DNA of 64,000 nt from Omphiscola glabra (GCA_964017045.1 OZ024794.1:49791013-49855012); one strand, 5' to 3'; counted from the first letter of the stretch, positions 13,801 to 26,916 are shown. Notes: generated by a model from the sequence alone, not told the origin. Numbers and translations: made by a program.

Positions 13801-16800
13801 CAGTAGCAAAGTTAACTAATCGTTCATGTATCTGTGCCTACCAGGATAGAGACAAGGAATTTGCCCTGACAACTATGCAATCAGAAATTAGAATGAAACT
13901 GCAGGAGAAAGAAGAAGAAGTCAGACTGGCTTTGGAGGAGAGAGAGCTTCAGAAAATGGCTGCAGTCACAGGACTAGATGACCAAAAAGATGAGCTGCTA
14001 AGACAGCTAGAACAGCTGAATTCAGTCAGTAATCTAAATTATTTATGTCATTGGAAACCTTTTATTTGTTGTGAAATGCGTGTATTGAAAAGGATCCCAT
14101 AGCATGAAATTATTTAAATATATGGTACTCCTCACTACTTTCAGTTCATTATTTGAACAATAAATTACATACTTCTATTTGAATAACAAGTTACATACTT
14201 CTATTTGAACAATAAGTTACATACTTCTATTTGAACAATAAGTTATTCTTCTATGTGAAAAATAAGTTACACCCTGAATTAAACCAAAAATGTCACAAAG
14301 AAAGGATGCCTATTTAAGAAAAGTATTTGATTTTATCTGTTAACTCTATATACAAAAAGTTATTCCATCTACTAATACTTTTTATTATATGTTATTAGAA
14401 CTCAAGCCACTCATATTACAGAACCATTCTTTAAACTATAATTTATTTAATTTTTGTTTATAAAATTAGTTTTCTTAATACACACTCTTTTTATGGCAAT
14501 GCCAACCAGATATAATAATACACTATTTTGTGCCTCTCAGGTGTTAATATTGTATTATACATATTTTGTTTACCTTTGACATATGGTTTATAGGAGAAAA
14601 TAGAGCTGAGTAATAGATTGGCCAAATTTCAAGAAGACACGGAGCAGCAGATCTCAGAGCTTCAGTCCAAGCTCACAGCGCAGCAAGAGGAGCACGAAAA
14701 GCAAACAGAAGGACTGAAAGCTAGGCACCGAGAAGCCTTGGATGAAGAGAGATCCAAGCTGGCTCAGGAGTTTAAGAATGAGGTCGATGCACTTCAGCAA
14801 AGACACGGAGAAGAGTTACAGAGCATGAGAGATAAATTGGAACAGAGTTTACAGGTGGCTTCTTTTACTTTTAACCTTTAAGAACTGGCATTTATTAAGT
14901 TTACATTTAAAATTGTTGTTAGAGAGTTCTCATGTTTGTGACGATAGACACCTTGTCACTCAGGATGAAAGTTGTTTGAACATCATTTTCTCACTTGTTC
15001 TGGGGTGTGGTTTTAAAATTATAGAGTAAAGTCAGATGAGATGATGCACAATAGTTCCATTTGCCTAGGTCAGTGGTCGGCTAATTGTGGCTTATGAGCC
15101 GCAAACAGCTCTTTAATTACCTGAGTGCGGCTCGGCCAGTCAGACACAAATCAGCTTTGACTCCGAAAAACATGGTTCTTGACAGGTTCTTGAAAAGAAA
15201 TTTGGCTCTCAAAAATTTTTGAATCATCCTGCTGCTGATTTTTGGCTCTTTTTACTAATGAGTTTGCCAACCACTGACCCAGGCCTTTAAAATGGTCCTT
15301 CAAGAAGTATTGCTTTAAGTTTGTAAATTTTTTCAGGAATCTACCAATGAAAACGAGAGTTTTTTCAAATCTCAGATGGAGAGTGCGAAAGCTGAGTTAG
15401 AACAGATCATCTCTGAAATGAGAAGTCAACTAGAAGAGTCAAAGTCCTCCCTCACTTTGACACAAAGTCAACTCTCTGAAACAGAGCAAGAATTGAGTGA
15501 AGTTCAGTCTGAGTTGGCCAGCAAGGCTAAAGAATACAAGGTTCAAGTTGAGGTAATAAGAAAAAAGGGCCATTACTTATTTTCATATAACTAACTATAG
15601 AAGACAAGAATCACTTGCAAGGATAACATGTACCAGTGCTTTTAGATTTTGGCATAGAAGAATCACATGGACTTGTCATTTGTAAAGAACATTCATGGCA
15701 GGAAAATGTTAACAAATTATGTCCTTGTTATCAGTGCTTCATTTCTTCTGTACATACTTAATTTTTGAATGTTTAATGATATTGTTTTCAAAAAGGAATT
15801 GTATGCTGCAATTAATGGAAAAGGAGATGAGAATGAAAACCTTAGGACAGAACTTCAGTCTCTTCGGTCCCAAGTAGAAATCAAGCAGCAAGAGTTTAAT
15901 GAACTGTCCCAAAGGCTCTCTCAGATGACTGGAGAGAATGCAAGGCTAAAAGAACAGGTAAAAGTTATTGCAAACTTTACTCATCTTATGAACTATTTTT
16001 ATGCGAACAAATTTATCATGTCTAGTTAGAGTTGATTGAAAAGCTGTTGATGTCAAGTGCATGTGGTGAAGCTCTCTTTTGTCAAGATGTAAGAAGATAT
16101 ATTTATATCCTTTTTTTCTTGTAGAGAGATCAATTTAAATATTATTCCTAGAAATCAAGAGTAAAAACAAATCTCCTAATCTTTTAGGTGGAGTCCAATC
16201 TAGGAGAAGCCAGCAGTAAAATGAATGAACTTTTTGCTGAAAGAGAAGAGCTTATCCAAAAACTTGAATCCCTGTCAGTCAAGGAATTAGAGTTGACAGA
16301 CAAGGTAAAAAGCCTGCAGGATTCCAACACAGAGTTGACAGACAAGGTAAAAAGCCTGCAGGATTCCAACACAGACTTGACTGACAAGGTAAAAAGCCTG
16401 CAGGATTCCAACACAGACTTGACAGACAAGGTAAAAAATATGGAGGATTCTAACACAGACTTGACCAACCAGGGTCAGATACTGTCCCATGAACTGAATA
16501 ATTTGAGTGAGGAGTTGACAGGTGCACACAACCAGCTCAGGGCATTGCAGGCAGAGAGAAGTAGAGCTGAAGTGGAGTACCAACAAAAACTGTCCACAGC
16601 TGAACTAGAGAAGAGCAGTGCCAGCTCTGATGCCCTCTTGGAAAAGGAAGAGAGGATACGACAGCTGGAGGAGGAGCACGAGTGTCTGGGTAAAAATGTA
16701 GAAAACAGTAGACTCAAAGTAGAGGAGTTAGAAAAGTATGTTAATAGGTACATGGAGGAGAAGGCTCATGAGAAGGAGGCACTGGAGGACAAGGTAAAGG

Positions 16801-19800
16801 AAGCGGAGCTCCAGGTGGGCCAGCTGCAGGAGATCATCAGAAGTCTGGAGAACTGCCAGTCAGCGGTGGAGAGGGAGAAGGCACACCTTGAAGAGAAACT
16901 GACCAACCTGGAGGAAATTGTGGAGGACTTGAAGAAGTCCAAGGAGGAGTTGAATGAGAAGCTTCACGAGAGACACGAGTCCCTTATTGAGCAGACTTCA
17001 GCTGAGAAACAGGCCCTAGAGGCCACTGCCTGTGACCTGGCATCACAGGTCAACACCTACAAGGAGGATATTCTAGTGTTGACCAAATCTCTCCTGTCCA
17101 AGGATGATGAAATCATTGCCCTACGCTCTGTGATGGATGATAATTCCAGTTACATCAAATCAGTGGAGAATAAAATCACTGACTTGGGTCTAGAGATCCA
17201 GAATAAGTCCCAAGCTGTTGCTGAGACAGAGGAGAAACTGGCTGCAAGCCTAGGGAAATTTGAAAAACTTAAAACAGAGGCCAATGCCAAGGTGAAAGGT
17301 CTAAAAGAAATGAAGGATTCCCTCAGCGAGGAGTTGGAGTTGAAACAAAGGGAGCTTGATGAGCTTGTCAGAGCCACCAGCGCAGAGAAGGAATCGCTGG
17401 AAAAGGATCACGAGGAAAAGTTGGGTGTTGTCAGAGAGGAAATGAAAGCCTTGGAGCAGTCATTCAAAGAGCAGTTTGAGCAGAAGCAGTCCAAGTACAA
17501 GGAAACTCTCCATAAGCTAAAAGAGCATTATGAGGGGAAGCTGAAAGACAAAGACAGCCAGTTTGAAGAGCGCCTGAGGGAGCTGACGTCCCAGAAAGAT
17601 CTTGGCATTGAAGACATGAATGCGAATTTCGAAAGACTGAAACAAGAGCAGCTAGCAGAACTGGAGCAGAGGCACCAGGCAGCCATTGCAGAACTCACAG
17701 TAGATTGGGAAGCCAAATGTCATGCTCTGGTTAGTCAACATCAGCAAGTAATTAATGATATGCAGGTGAAACTTACAGAAGGTGAAAGTGCCATCAGTGA
17801 ACTAATTAGTTGTAAAGAGCAATTGAGCAGCACACAGGCTAAATTGAATGACTTGCAATCACAGTTTGATGATCTTTCAGAGAAATTCAAGGAAGTTCAG
17901 GAAAACTTACAGAAGCAAAGTGAGGAATGTGAAGTTTCAAAAGTGCAATTAACAGAAAAAGAATCTCAGATCACACAGCTTATAGAAAATCAAAATTCAG
18001 AAACACAAACTAAAGATGGTATCATTAATTCATTGACCGAACAGCTTCAGGAGAAAGATTCTAAATTGGAAGCTATGGCTGGTACAATATCGGCTGAGCA
18101 TGAATATCTTCAAAAGGAGTTGAATCGCCAGACAGAGTTATCTGAAGAACTTGTAAACCAAAATATGTTCCTTTCTAAGCAACTTCAGGAATTTACAGAG
18201 AAACATGAAGCAGAGGTTCAGGAAAAAGACACAATACTCTTAGACAGTCACCAAAAGCTTTCCAGGCTTGAGATTGAACATGCCTCTATGGAAGAAATGC
18301 TAAGGGCTATAAATGATACAGTTCAAGAAAAAGATTTGTCTTTAAGGAGTCTACAAGAGCGTTTAGAGTTGGAAATTAAAGAAAAGAAAGCTCATTGGGA
18401 AAATCTGGGGTTGGAATTGGGGGGAAAAGACCATATTATCAGTAAATTACAGGAGGAGCTGGCAACACTGACCTCAGAGAAAGAGAAAATTGTTATGGAG
18501 CTCAATCAAAATAATTCAAAAGAAATGGAAGATCTGAAAACTAGCTACAGCTCTCAATTTGCTTTGTTGACATCGAGAGAATCTGAACTTCAGACAAAAA
18601 CACAGTTCTTGGAACAACAGGTTTCAGAGTTTGCAGAAAAGCTTAAAGAAGCGGAAGATAAATTAGAAGAAGGACAAAGACAGTTGGAGAGGCAAGAGCT
18701 GTCCCTGGAGGAACAAATCAGTGTGTTAAAACAACAGCTTCATCAAGTGCAGAGTGAAGCTGAGCTTTCTTCCAATGAACTGCAATCAAACCTTCAGCAG
18801 AGGGTGGCTGAAAGTGAGCAGAAGCTGATGACTCAATTGGAATCCCATCAGTCAGAGCTTGAATCATACAGGCAAGAAGCGGAGCAAAAAATGAGAGATC
18901 TCAAGCAGAAATATGTTGTTAAGTTGAAAGAGATTCAGGGTCAGGCCAAATCGACCATTGAAGAGCTAGAGTGCAGTTTGAAGTTAGAGAAAGCCGCAAA
19001 AGATGAGGTCAACTCTGAGCTAACAAGGGCCAACACACGGCTGCTTCAGCTGGAAGAGAATTCTGGCTTGTCTCATGAAACTATTGTTGACCTTGAAAGG
19101 CGAGTGGCTGAGCTGTCTGGTGCTCTGGAGCACAGGAACAGTGAAATGAAGGAGAAGGAAAACAGCTGGAAAAAGATGATGGAAGAAATTCAATCCAACT
19201 ATGAGGAGTTGAATGACAATCTCATGAAGGTCAAGGCTCTACTTGGCCACAAAGAGGCAGAGCTGGAAATACTAAGTTCACAGCTGAGAGAGCTGAACTC
19301 TTTGCTGGAGGATAGGAATTCAGTTTTGTCTAATTTGGAAAAAGATGTAAAAGAAATGAAAGAGTTGCAACAGTCAGAAAGAGAAAAGCATGAATTTGAA
19401 GTGCAAGAAAAAGACAGAAAGTGTTCTGAACTGGAGTCTCAGCTAACAGCTAAAAACCAGCTATTGTCTGAGCTTGAAATAAAGGTGAATGAAACTAATC
19501 ATAAATGTTCAGATCTTGAATCCCTATTGGATAAAACTAATAAAGTATTGGAGAGTGAACAACAGATGCATACAGAGCTGGAGATAAAAGTTCAGTCAGC
19601 CAGCCAAGTCAATCTACAGTTGGAAGAAATTCTCTCAGAGAAGCATAATCTTGAACTGAAAGTATCAGACTTGATGTTGCAAAAAGAAGAGTTGAAGAAA
19701 AAACTGGATGAAGCTGACCTCAGCCTGAACTCTGCCCGGGCTCAGATTGCAAACAAAGATTCTGAAGTTAAATCCCTTGAGGAAGTGATGCAACAGACTT

Positions 19801-22800
19801 ACGAGTTGAAGCTGACTCGTTTGAAGGAAGAACACTCTGCTGAAATTTCAGAACTGTCTGTGAAGATGGAGAGCCAGAGCAGTGCTAAAGTGGCTGAATA
19901 CAAAAAGAAAGCAGAGTCCTACATATCACAGGTGAAAAAACAGCTCCAGGATGAGAAGATCTCTGCAACTAGTCAGCAGGAGGAGATCATATCAAAGCTG
20001 GAGGCCACCATTGGATCGTTAAATTCAGAGATCACAGACTTGAGACAGTTGAAAGAAAAGCTTGTCTCAAATCATGAGCAAGAACTAATGGATGTTAAAA
20101 GGCAATTTGAAGAATTGATTCAATCAAAAGACATCCAGGTTAATGATTGCATTCAGAAAGGAAAGGACTCTCAGCTGAATCAAGACAAACTAATGGAAAA
20201 GATAGCCTCACTGGAGACTGTCGTTTCAAATCAGCTTGAGAATATTTCTGCTCTGGAAAGAAGAAAAGAAGAAAAATCATCTGAGGCAGATCACGAGATT
20301 GAGAGCCTGAGAGCCAAGAATGAAAGACTAGAACAAGAGGTTCAAGCTCTGAAGACCGACAAAGAAGAAGAACTGGTGGCACTTGAGTCAAGTTGGTCCC
20401 AGAAGCTGAGAGAAGTTGAAAGGGTTCACCAAGCTGACCTAGATAACCAGGCCAGTGAACATGCATTTAAGCTGAAGCATTTGGTGAAGGAGCTGAGTCA
20501 ACAGATGTCAGAGAAAGAAAGGGAGTTTGAAGCCACATTCCGTGAAGCAATAGGTAAGGTGTCTCTTAGGGATGGTTGGCAATTTAGAATAGAGATTGCT
20601 GCTCTTATAGTTCATTTTTTATAGATTTGATGACACTAGTGTGACTCTTGTGTAGATTGAAACTAGTATTTAATTTTTTCAAAAATAATTACCCGTTTGT
20701 CACGTGTGTAATGTAATGAAATACAATATTATTATTTGATTAAAAAAATCACATATTTTTTGTCATAGATAAAAGTACAAGAGGGGAGCAAGGCATGCTT
20801 CGAGAACATCAGGCAGATGTTGATGAGCTGCGAAAAGAATTATTAGAACGTGATGAACGTATACAAGAACTTCATGTGGAGTATAAAGCTAAACTTCAGG
20901 TCAGCTATATCGGCAGATGTGTAATTGCTCATTTCAATTTAAGCCCGGGGAAGAGATTTAGACAGTTAATGTATTTAGTTTTGGAACATTTCAAGGAAAT
21001 CCATTTCTAAAAAAAAATAAGTGCTGTGGAACTTACTTTGCAAAAATTTGGAGTTATTTTCATTCCATTGTTATCCCACAGACTCTTGAAGAAGCACAAG
21101 CGCTTAAGGTGAAAGAACTGGAGACAGTATTAGCTACTGTTAGACAAGAAAATCAGCAGGTAATTGTCGACATGGAAAATAAACTGAAATCAGAGAATCA
21201 TAAAAGTCTCCAAGCAAAAGAGACCTCCCACCAAGAGGAGGTAAATGCTCTCACTAGAGAATGGAACATTGAAAGGAAGGTGGGTTACTGCGCATGCCTT
21301 GTCTGCAGCAAATTGCTTGCTGTGCATTTTCCTATTGTAAATGTGAGCAGCTTCCACCTGGATTGTCATGACAATAATTTGCCACCAACATTGTTCACTC
21401 ACCTGTTTTTGTTTTGATAGTGATTTAAGTTGCGCACATCAATAATGCTTATGATAATTATTTTAAAAAAATATTTTGGATTTTTAAAACTTTTTCTTTA
21501 TTATTATTATTATCATTATTTATACATTAAAAAAAAAGAAAACAAAATTGTATAAATCATTTTTTTTACAAAAATCAAAAATAATTCCGATCATACTATA
21601 AAATAATATGATCTCTTGCATGCAGGCACACTGCAGTTAACTGTCAAGATTATATTGTTTATCAAGTTTATGAAGTCAGAATGTTTGTTGGCAATCTAAG
21701 GAATTGTTTTCTTTGAATAACCACCTCAAACTGCTTCAGTGATTTACTGCTTAAAAGCAATTTTGTCTTGTTTAGTTGTTCTGCCACAATGTTGACTCCA
21801 ACCACTGTTATTCAATGTCTTTTTTCCATTGTTGTATGTTAGATGGGCATGCAGCACTGGCAAGTTGAACAGAGACCTGAAATGTTTGAGGTATATCTTT
21901 GTGTTGTGGTTAAAAATTTCATTTTAATATTTTATCAGCTTCTAAAAAAAAAATGGTAGCAGTTTCATAACATTCTAAAAATATATATTTACCTAAAAAG
22001 CTTAAATAAAAATCAGCTTATTGTATAAAACATATCCCCTGGTTTACTTGGCAAGCTTGAAAATCTATGGCAGATTTCCGGATGCTCTACTAAATTTAAA
22101 AACTGAAACATTTCACATTTTAATTATAATACTTTTTTTCTATTGATAAAAGTGATTCTCCATCTGGGAGCCCTTACCCCCATCTGTTCCCTTGATCTCA
22201 GCCATAATTAAAAATCCTGCCATTTCTGGAATAACAGTATGTCAATTAAATGTTGCATGTATATGTACATCTTTGATTGGAATTTCTTCTACATTTCACC
22301 CATAAACTATAGTTATTTGTTGATCATTCTAATGACTATGTTTATTAAATAACAAAGCATTTTAAAAATCTTACTTTCAAAATTTCAAATATGTGTTTCA
22401 TAGGGTAAATTCTGTTTTATATTTTATTTCCTTAAAATTTATACTTAATAACAAATTTTCAAGCATTAATTTTTTTTAAGAAATCCATTGGAACTGTAAA
22501 TCATTTTTGAATTTCTCAATGAATTTTTTTTTACAAGAAATATTGTAAAGACTTTTCAAGCATCACAGAAACAAAATTTCCTATATTGTTCTTTAAGAAA
22601 AATGTTTATATTACCGGTACTTGTTATAAAGATTTAACTGCTCAGCACAAAACTTTTAGAAAGTTTTTATGTCTAGAAATTATTTGTGAAAATTTTTGTT
22701 ATACAAGTTTTTTTCCTAATAGTTTAGTTTACTTAAAGCAAAAACACTTATTTATTCATGTACATGTCACAATTGTATTAACCTTTTAGCTAATGTGTCC

Positions 22801-25800
22801 TCTTATTATTCATGCAGGGAATTTTTTTCTATCAGTTTAGTGCTTTATAAAAAAATACTTGGCTGAAGCCATAATCAAAATTTCTTCAACATGTTTATTT
22901 CAAATTTATTTACTATAGGAAATAGTGCAACAAAACCAGGCAGCTTTGACAGCCTTTCAGAAGGGCACATCAGGGGATTCTACATATTTACAACAGCAGG
23001 TCATCCACCTTTCTCAACAGTTAGAGCAGCTGAAACAAAAACACAAGTAGTTATTAATTTTTTTTCAACCTTCTTTACATTTGTAATGAAATGTTAAAAC
23101 TTTATCATTTAATAAAGTTTTTATCAGCAATAAGCTGCTCATTATCATTGACTTTTAAAACTACTTGTTATAAAAATATAATCACCATTTAAAATTTAAG
23201 GTTAATATTTAAATTTGTTCTCCAGTGTAGAGGTTGAGACAAAATAAAAAGAGGACATAAGAAATAAAATGTAAAACTGCTTTTTTTTAAATCTGATATA
23301 GACTGGAGCTTGCAGAAGCATATAGTGGATTAGAGATGGGCCAAGGGACTTTACCACAACCCTTGGTTGCAGCCCCTGTTCAGCAGTCAAGAGATATGTC
23401 ACAAGATTTATCTATTGAGTTGCAGGATTTGGAGCTTCATAATATAGACTTACAGGTTATACATTTTATAAACAGTTTGATATTATTTCTTTTGTATATA
23501 TTATATCAAAAGAAAAATTGTAAATATATTTTTTTCCTATTAGTATCATGTCAACATAAAATAGTTCAATAATTACAGTTCACAAAATAATTAAATTAAG
23601 TATATTTTAGTATCATTTTAATAAATTTCTATTTTGAAAATTTTCTGTAATGAAATTTTGCATCTTAGGCACAAGTGTCACATTTAAATGGTGAGTTAAG
23701 CCAACACAAGATTAAAGAGAGGGAATTATTGAAGAAGGTAAGAGCATTTAAGTTCCTTCAAAATAGGGATTCCCTGAATACCCCATCAGCACAAATAATT
23801 TTGTTTGGTATTTAACTGTCACCTTACATCAGTGTAGTATTTCAAGAGTGACAAGTCTTTATTTTTATGTCATTCCAGTTTGTAAAATAAATAGTATTTT
23901 CTTATTGTTATCATTTTTTTCCTTTAAAGTTAGAAAAAATGGATAAGTTGTCTAAGGGCATCACTGATGATGATGACCCTCCACTCAGCCTTGATAGCTC
24001 CTACATGAACCATGATGAGTCATCTTTATTTAGAGAACCAACAGAATTTGAGGTAATGTGATCTATCAATTTTATCTTTTAAAATCAAGGAATTATATAT
24101 AACAAATATTTTTACTTAATATGTTTGAGTCATAATTTGAAGCACCCTGTTAGGATATTGTTTTCCAATCAACGATTTTATTGTTTTTGTTATCATTTAT
24201 TTAAAAAAAATTATTTCAGTATCTCAAGAACATTCTTTATGAATACATGATGGGCAAAGAAACAAAAGTGAGTTGACTTTTTTTTAAACCTCTTTACGGA
24301 TGTAGATTAATTAGACACGAACAATTTGTGTCAATAAAGTAATATATGTTCAGCTTTAAAAATAATTTTAAATAATACACAAGTAAACATTTCGGTAAAT
24401 GCCTTCATCAGTACAACAACAAAACATTTAACTAAGTATAAATTAAATTTACATAATATATATATATACATGTATCCTACATAAAAATATAGAAAAGAAT
24501 AGAAGTGGGCGCAAATAAGAAAAAGCTACACTACACGTATATGTTAAAATATTCCAGTACCAAAAATGACAAAAGACAGGTACAAATATATAGCAGCAGT
24601 CAGAGTTAAAAATCACGGATGGAGCTTGAGCAACAATTAAAAAAATTGGTCTGTTAAATTTCCTGGTGTGAAATATTTTACTGAAATGAATTTTTTTTAT
24701 AAGCATCTTGTATATTCACCAACTTTTATTTCTTAAATTAAAGTAAATTATACATAAACACTAACTTAACTTCCATGACACATTCTTTGATGGACAGTTC
24801 ATTCTCAATAATAATGAGAAGACAACCTAAGAGCTGCATTTCAGCTTAAGATTATTTATTTTACTCTATAACTTTGTTAATATCAAAACTTTATATTTCA
24901 GACCTTAACCAAAGTTATCGCCACTGTTGTTAGATTTTCAGAGGAACAGACAAAAAATGTATTGTCAAAAGCAGAGTCTAAACTGGTGAGACATTCATTA
25001 CATAGGGCAGAGTGGTCATAGTTATATAATGAATATTAAGAATGTTTCCTTTTTTTTAATTTAATTTCAGTGTTGGTCCACACCTATTAGTGTCTTTCTC
25101 TTTATTGCAGAGTTTACTTTAAAAATTTTCCAGCTGTTGTTCAAAGCCTTAAACTTGCATAATTAAATTTTGCATTGGTTTCAGTTTTTGTTGTTTTTTT
25201 TTCAAATGAGATGATTACATTTTTGTAATTGTTTTCTTAATTATTTTTTTTCTCATTAAGCTTAAATTTCCCTTTTGATTTGTGCTTATCTTGATCAGCA
25301 TGACTCTCACTAAAGCCGTTAAATTCTCGATGCCATGTCCTTTCTTTGCCATTGCTTGGTTCAGTGGGACCTTGATTTGATTTTTATGATTTTCAACAGA
25401 TTTGAGTCCAGCCTGCAGGAATCATGGGTACTTTTTCAATTTTTTAAAACCAAAAGTCTTCATCCTTATTTGTTATGTCTATAGTAAATTATTATTTTAA
25501 ACAAATGTTGCTGTCATGCCTGCCCTTATTTTCAATTTTACAAATTAGCGTTTGTAATTAGGTAAAATAATAAATAAGATGATCGGTTGTTTTTGGTGGT
25601 CAGCATTTTCTATGTGCTTTGGTAGTGAAAATTTATTTTACAATTTTTTTTTAATCCAGCTGTAAATGTGAATAATAAGCTACCCTAAAATTCATGGTCT
25701 TTCTAAAGTTGTTGCCATCTGTTCCATTTAGTTTTTACCTGCATAAACCTCTTGTCACAGATATCACATATTAGTCTTGAATATAAAAGTATTCAAAAAA

Positions 25801-26423
25801 TTATTTCTAACCAGAAAGCCAACACAAACTTAATGAAAAGCATTAAGTTTTAGAATAGAGGAAACAATATTTCAATTCCAAGTCTTGGAAATCTGCATGA
25901 TTTTATTTCTTATGATGTAGTGGCTGTTTTCTTTAAAAATGTTATAAACTTAAATTTATTTCTGTGTACTCTTTTTGGCTTGTTTACTCACTTATTCCCT
26001 AATGTTTTTGTCTCAATATATAAAAGTCAGTTGTTATATTTATGCTATTAAGGAAATGAAATATTTAAAGCATGCTGCTCATGAATAAAGTCTTAAATCA
26101 AAATGATACATAAAAATTATTGAGAAACTTTTTTAATAAAAAATCATTTTAAAAAATTTAGTTATTCGTCACAGGTTAAATTTTGAAAGTTAATTTAAAT
26201 GACTGAAATAGTTTCTGGTCCAACTAACCTGCATCATCAAAACTGAGTTTGGTTAAAATTTATTTTTTAAATTACATATTTCCTGGAAATACTGCAAAAG
26301 AATGTAAAAGATAAAGAGGGATTCTGACATAATGCATTCTCAAAACTTGGATATTTTTATAATTGTGGCTACTTCATTTTGTATATTTTTCTGTTTTAGA
26401 AATGGCTACCCTCTTCATCCTGA
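4853..26423 (+). CDS. GOLGA4: Golgin subfamily A member 4 (golgin-245/p230), 25 coding exons, 2572 aa
   Basis: Coding exons: 4853-4936, 9418-9588, 9855-10118, 10282-10329, 10672-10827, 11197-11352, 11502-11624, 11762-11896, 12571-12709, 13127-13305, 13567-13686, 13845-14024, 14594-14854, 15337-15552, 15796-15957, 16188-20553, 20769-20899, 21082-21279, 22919-23046, 23302-23455, 23669-23737, 23930-24052, 24220-24267, 24902-24985, 26400-26423. All junctions keep frame. The N-terminus starts MFKNLKKKIEQG, like the MFKKLK start of vertebrate GOLGA4. A Ser-rich segment (about 86-135) follows, then the family block with RRMSELREQIQLDQ (about 200). Residues 250-2480 are almost all heptad coiled coil. 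The GRIP domain (about 2517-2565) carries the Tyr in FEYLKNILYEYMMG that binds Arl1-GTP, and the protein ends KWLPSSS. Known role: trans-Golgi tether for endosome-derived vesicles. Human GOLGA4 is about 2230 aa, so this is longer, mostly through the 1455-codon exon 16. A possible extra exon is at 21843-21890. Confidence 0.95.
5461..5650. promoter_or_regulatory. CpG-richer patch with promoter-like motifs in GOLGA4 intron 1
   Basis: Within an AT-rich intron this stretch holds GCGCATGCGG (5481-5490, NRF1-like), GCGGCCATTTT (5524-5534, YY1-like) and TGACGT (CRE-like, 5612-5617). It lies about 550 bp after coding exon 1. It could be an intronic enhancer, an alternative promoter, or chance. Confidence 0.3.
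6945..7276 (+). repeat. Dispersed repeat, copy A (family unknown)
   Basis: The reverse complement of 51301-51690 matches this stretch closely over more than 300 bp. Shared blocks include AATACAAAGATAAATAAG followed by a G run, a TCACCAAAAAAA block, GATAGAAAGATGAAAT, TAGCCCTTTAAAATG and GTCAAAGTACCTA. Ends are fuzzy, there is no coding capacity, and I saw no terminal repeats. It lies in GOLGA4 intron 1. Confidence 0.8.
10395..10537. mobile_element. Possible short hAT-like element in GOLGA4 intron 4
   Basis: The left end CAGAGGTTCC and the reverse complement of the right end, CAGTGGTTCC, form a 10-bp near-perfect terminal inverted repeat of the common hAT type (CAGNGGTTCC). The flanking octamers (TTGGAACA and GTTTAACA) agree at only five of eight bases, so the target duplication is decayed or absent. 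Confidence 0.4.
12085..12460 (+). mobile_element. SINE-like retroposon with 20-bp target-site duplication
   Basis: The body (about 376 bp) starts with a tRNA T-arm-like stretch (GGGAGTTCAATCCCC, a B-box relative) and ends in an A-run at 12450-12460. It is flanked by ATTCTCAAAATCTGTTTATT (12065-12084) and a copy with one mismatch (12462-12481). The A tail and long duplication show LINE-driven insertion. The tRNA 5' half with the A box is missing, so the copy is probably 5' truncated. It lies in GOLGA4 intron 8. Confidence 0.85.
14155..14275. repeat. 26-bp tandem repeat, about 4 copies
   Basis: The unit is close to AATAAGTTACATACTTCTAT plus TTGAAC. TTACATACTT recurs at 14165, 14191 and 14217, giving a 26-bp period; the last unit is diverged. 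It is noncoding, in GOLGA4 intron 12. Confidence 0.85.
15071..15276. mobile_element. Short hAT-like element in GOLGA4 intron 13
   Basis: The left end starts CAGTGGTCGGCTAA; the reverse complement of the right end is CAGTGGTTGGCAAACT. The interior carries GTGGCTTATGAGCCGC and GTGCGGCTC motifs typical of widespread hAT nonautonomous elements. The 8-bp flanks (GCCTAGGT and ACCCAGGC) are near reverse complements rather than direct repeats, so the real inverted repeat may extend further out. Confidence 0.55.
16290..16457 (+). repeat. Coding minisatellite, four 42-bp units (14 aa, two heptads) in GOLGA4 exon 16
   Basis: Units start at 16290, 16332, 16374 and 16416. They translate to ELTDKVKSLQDSNT, the same again, DLTDKVKSLQDSNT and DLTDKVKNMEDSNT; a partial fifth unit (DLTN) begins at 16458. 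The first three are nearly identical at DNA level, so expansion is recent. Fourteen residues are exactly two heptads, so adding units lengthens the coiled coil without breaking its register. Confidence 0.95.
21843..21890 (+). other. Candidate 48-bp cassette exon of GOLGA4
   Basis: Between exons 18 and 19 (a 1.6-kb intron) a pyrimidine-rich tract ends in TGTTAG at 21842. A 48-nt block without stops follows, then the donor GTATAT at 21891. Read in phase 0, the phase of both neighbouring exons, it encodes MGMQHWQVEQRPEMFE. Inclusion would add 16 residues in frame. It contains Pro and Trp and is not a good heptad, so it would act as a hinge. Sequence alone cannot show use. Confidence 0.35.
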
Positions 26424-26886
26424 AGCACCATGAGTCTTCTTACACAGGCATGATCATTCCACACTTGGGTTTATGTGACGACAGCAGTGACAAGTCTTAA
26501 AGTCTGTAATATAACTTATTTTATCCAAATTCTGATGCTACAAAGCAGACAAAAATTCACATATGTAATACAGTTAACTTGATTGCAAGCTCTACATGAA
26601 AGGTGGGAATTTTGTTTTTTCAGGAGTGCAAAATATGTTATATACTGTAAATTTAGATATATAAATAGTTGTGAGTTTTTTTATTGCCTTCAGTAATAAT
26701 GTGAGTGTAAAATGTAAAGCGATAGATTTAATTTAATAAGCTTATCTTCAAGGATTTTAAATTTCAATTTTCTTAGCTTTGTTGCTTTTATTTATTTTTA
26801 TTTTTAATTTCTGGTTTTATTTATGCAGAAGTTCTTATTTATTATTTTTGTCAGCACTATAGGAAATGTTTAACTTACCTTAGTAC

Positions 26887-26916
26887 AATAAACATTGAAA
26901 ACCTCTACAAAATAAA
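26887..26916 (+). terminator. Candidate poly(A) signals of GOLGA4
   Basis: AATAAA occurs at 26887-26892 and again at 26911-26916, about 465-490 bp after the GOLGA4 stop. Others follow further downstream (for example near 29207), so the 3' UTR could be longer. Confidence 0.4.

Noticed and set aside
16184..16753. Minus-strand frames across GOLGA4 exon 16
   Set aside because: They are antisense shadows of the coiled-coil coding sequence, including the 42-bp repeat.
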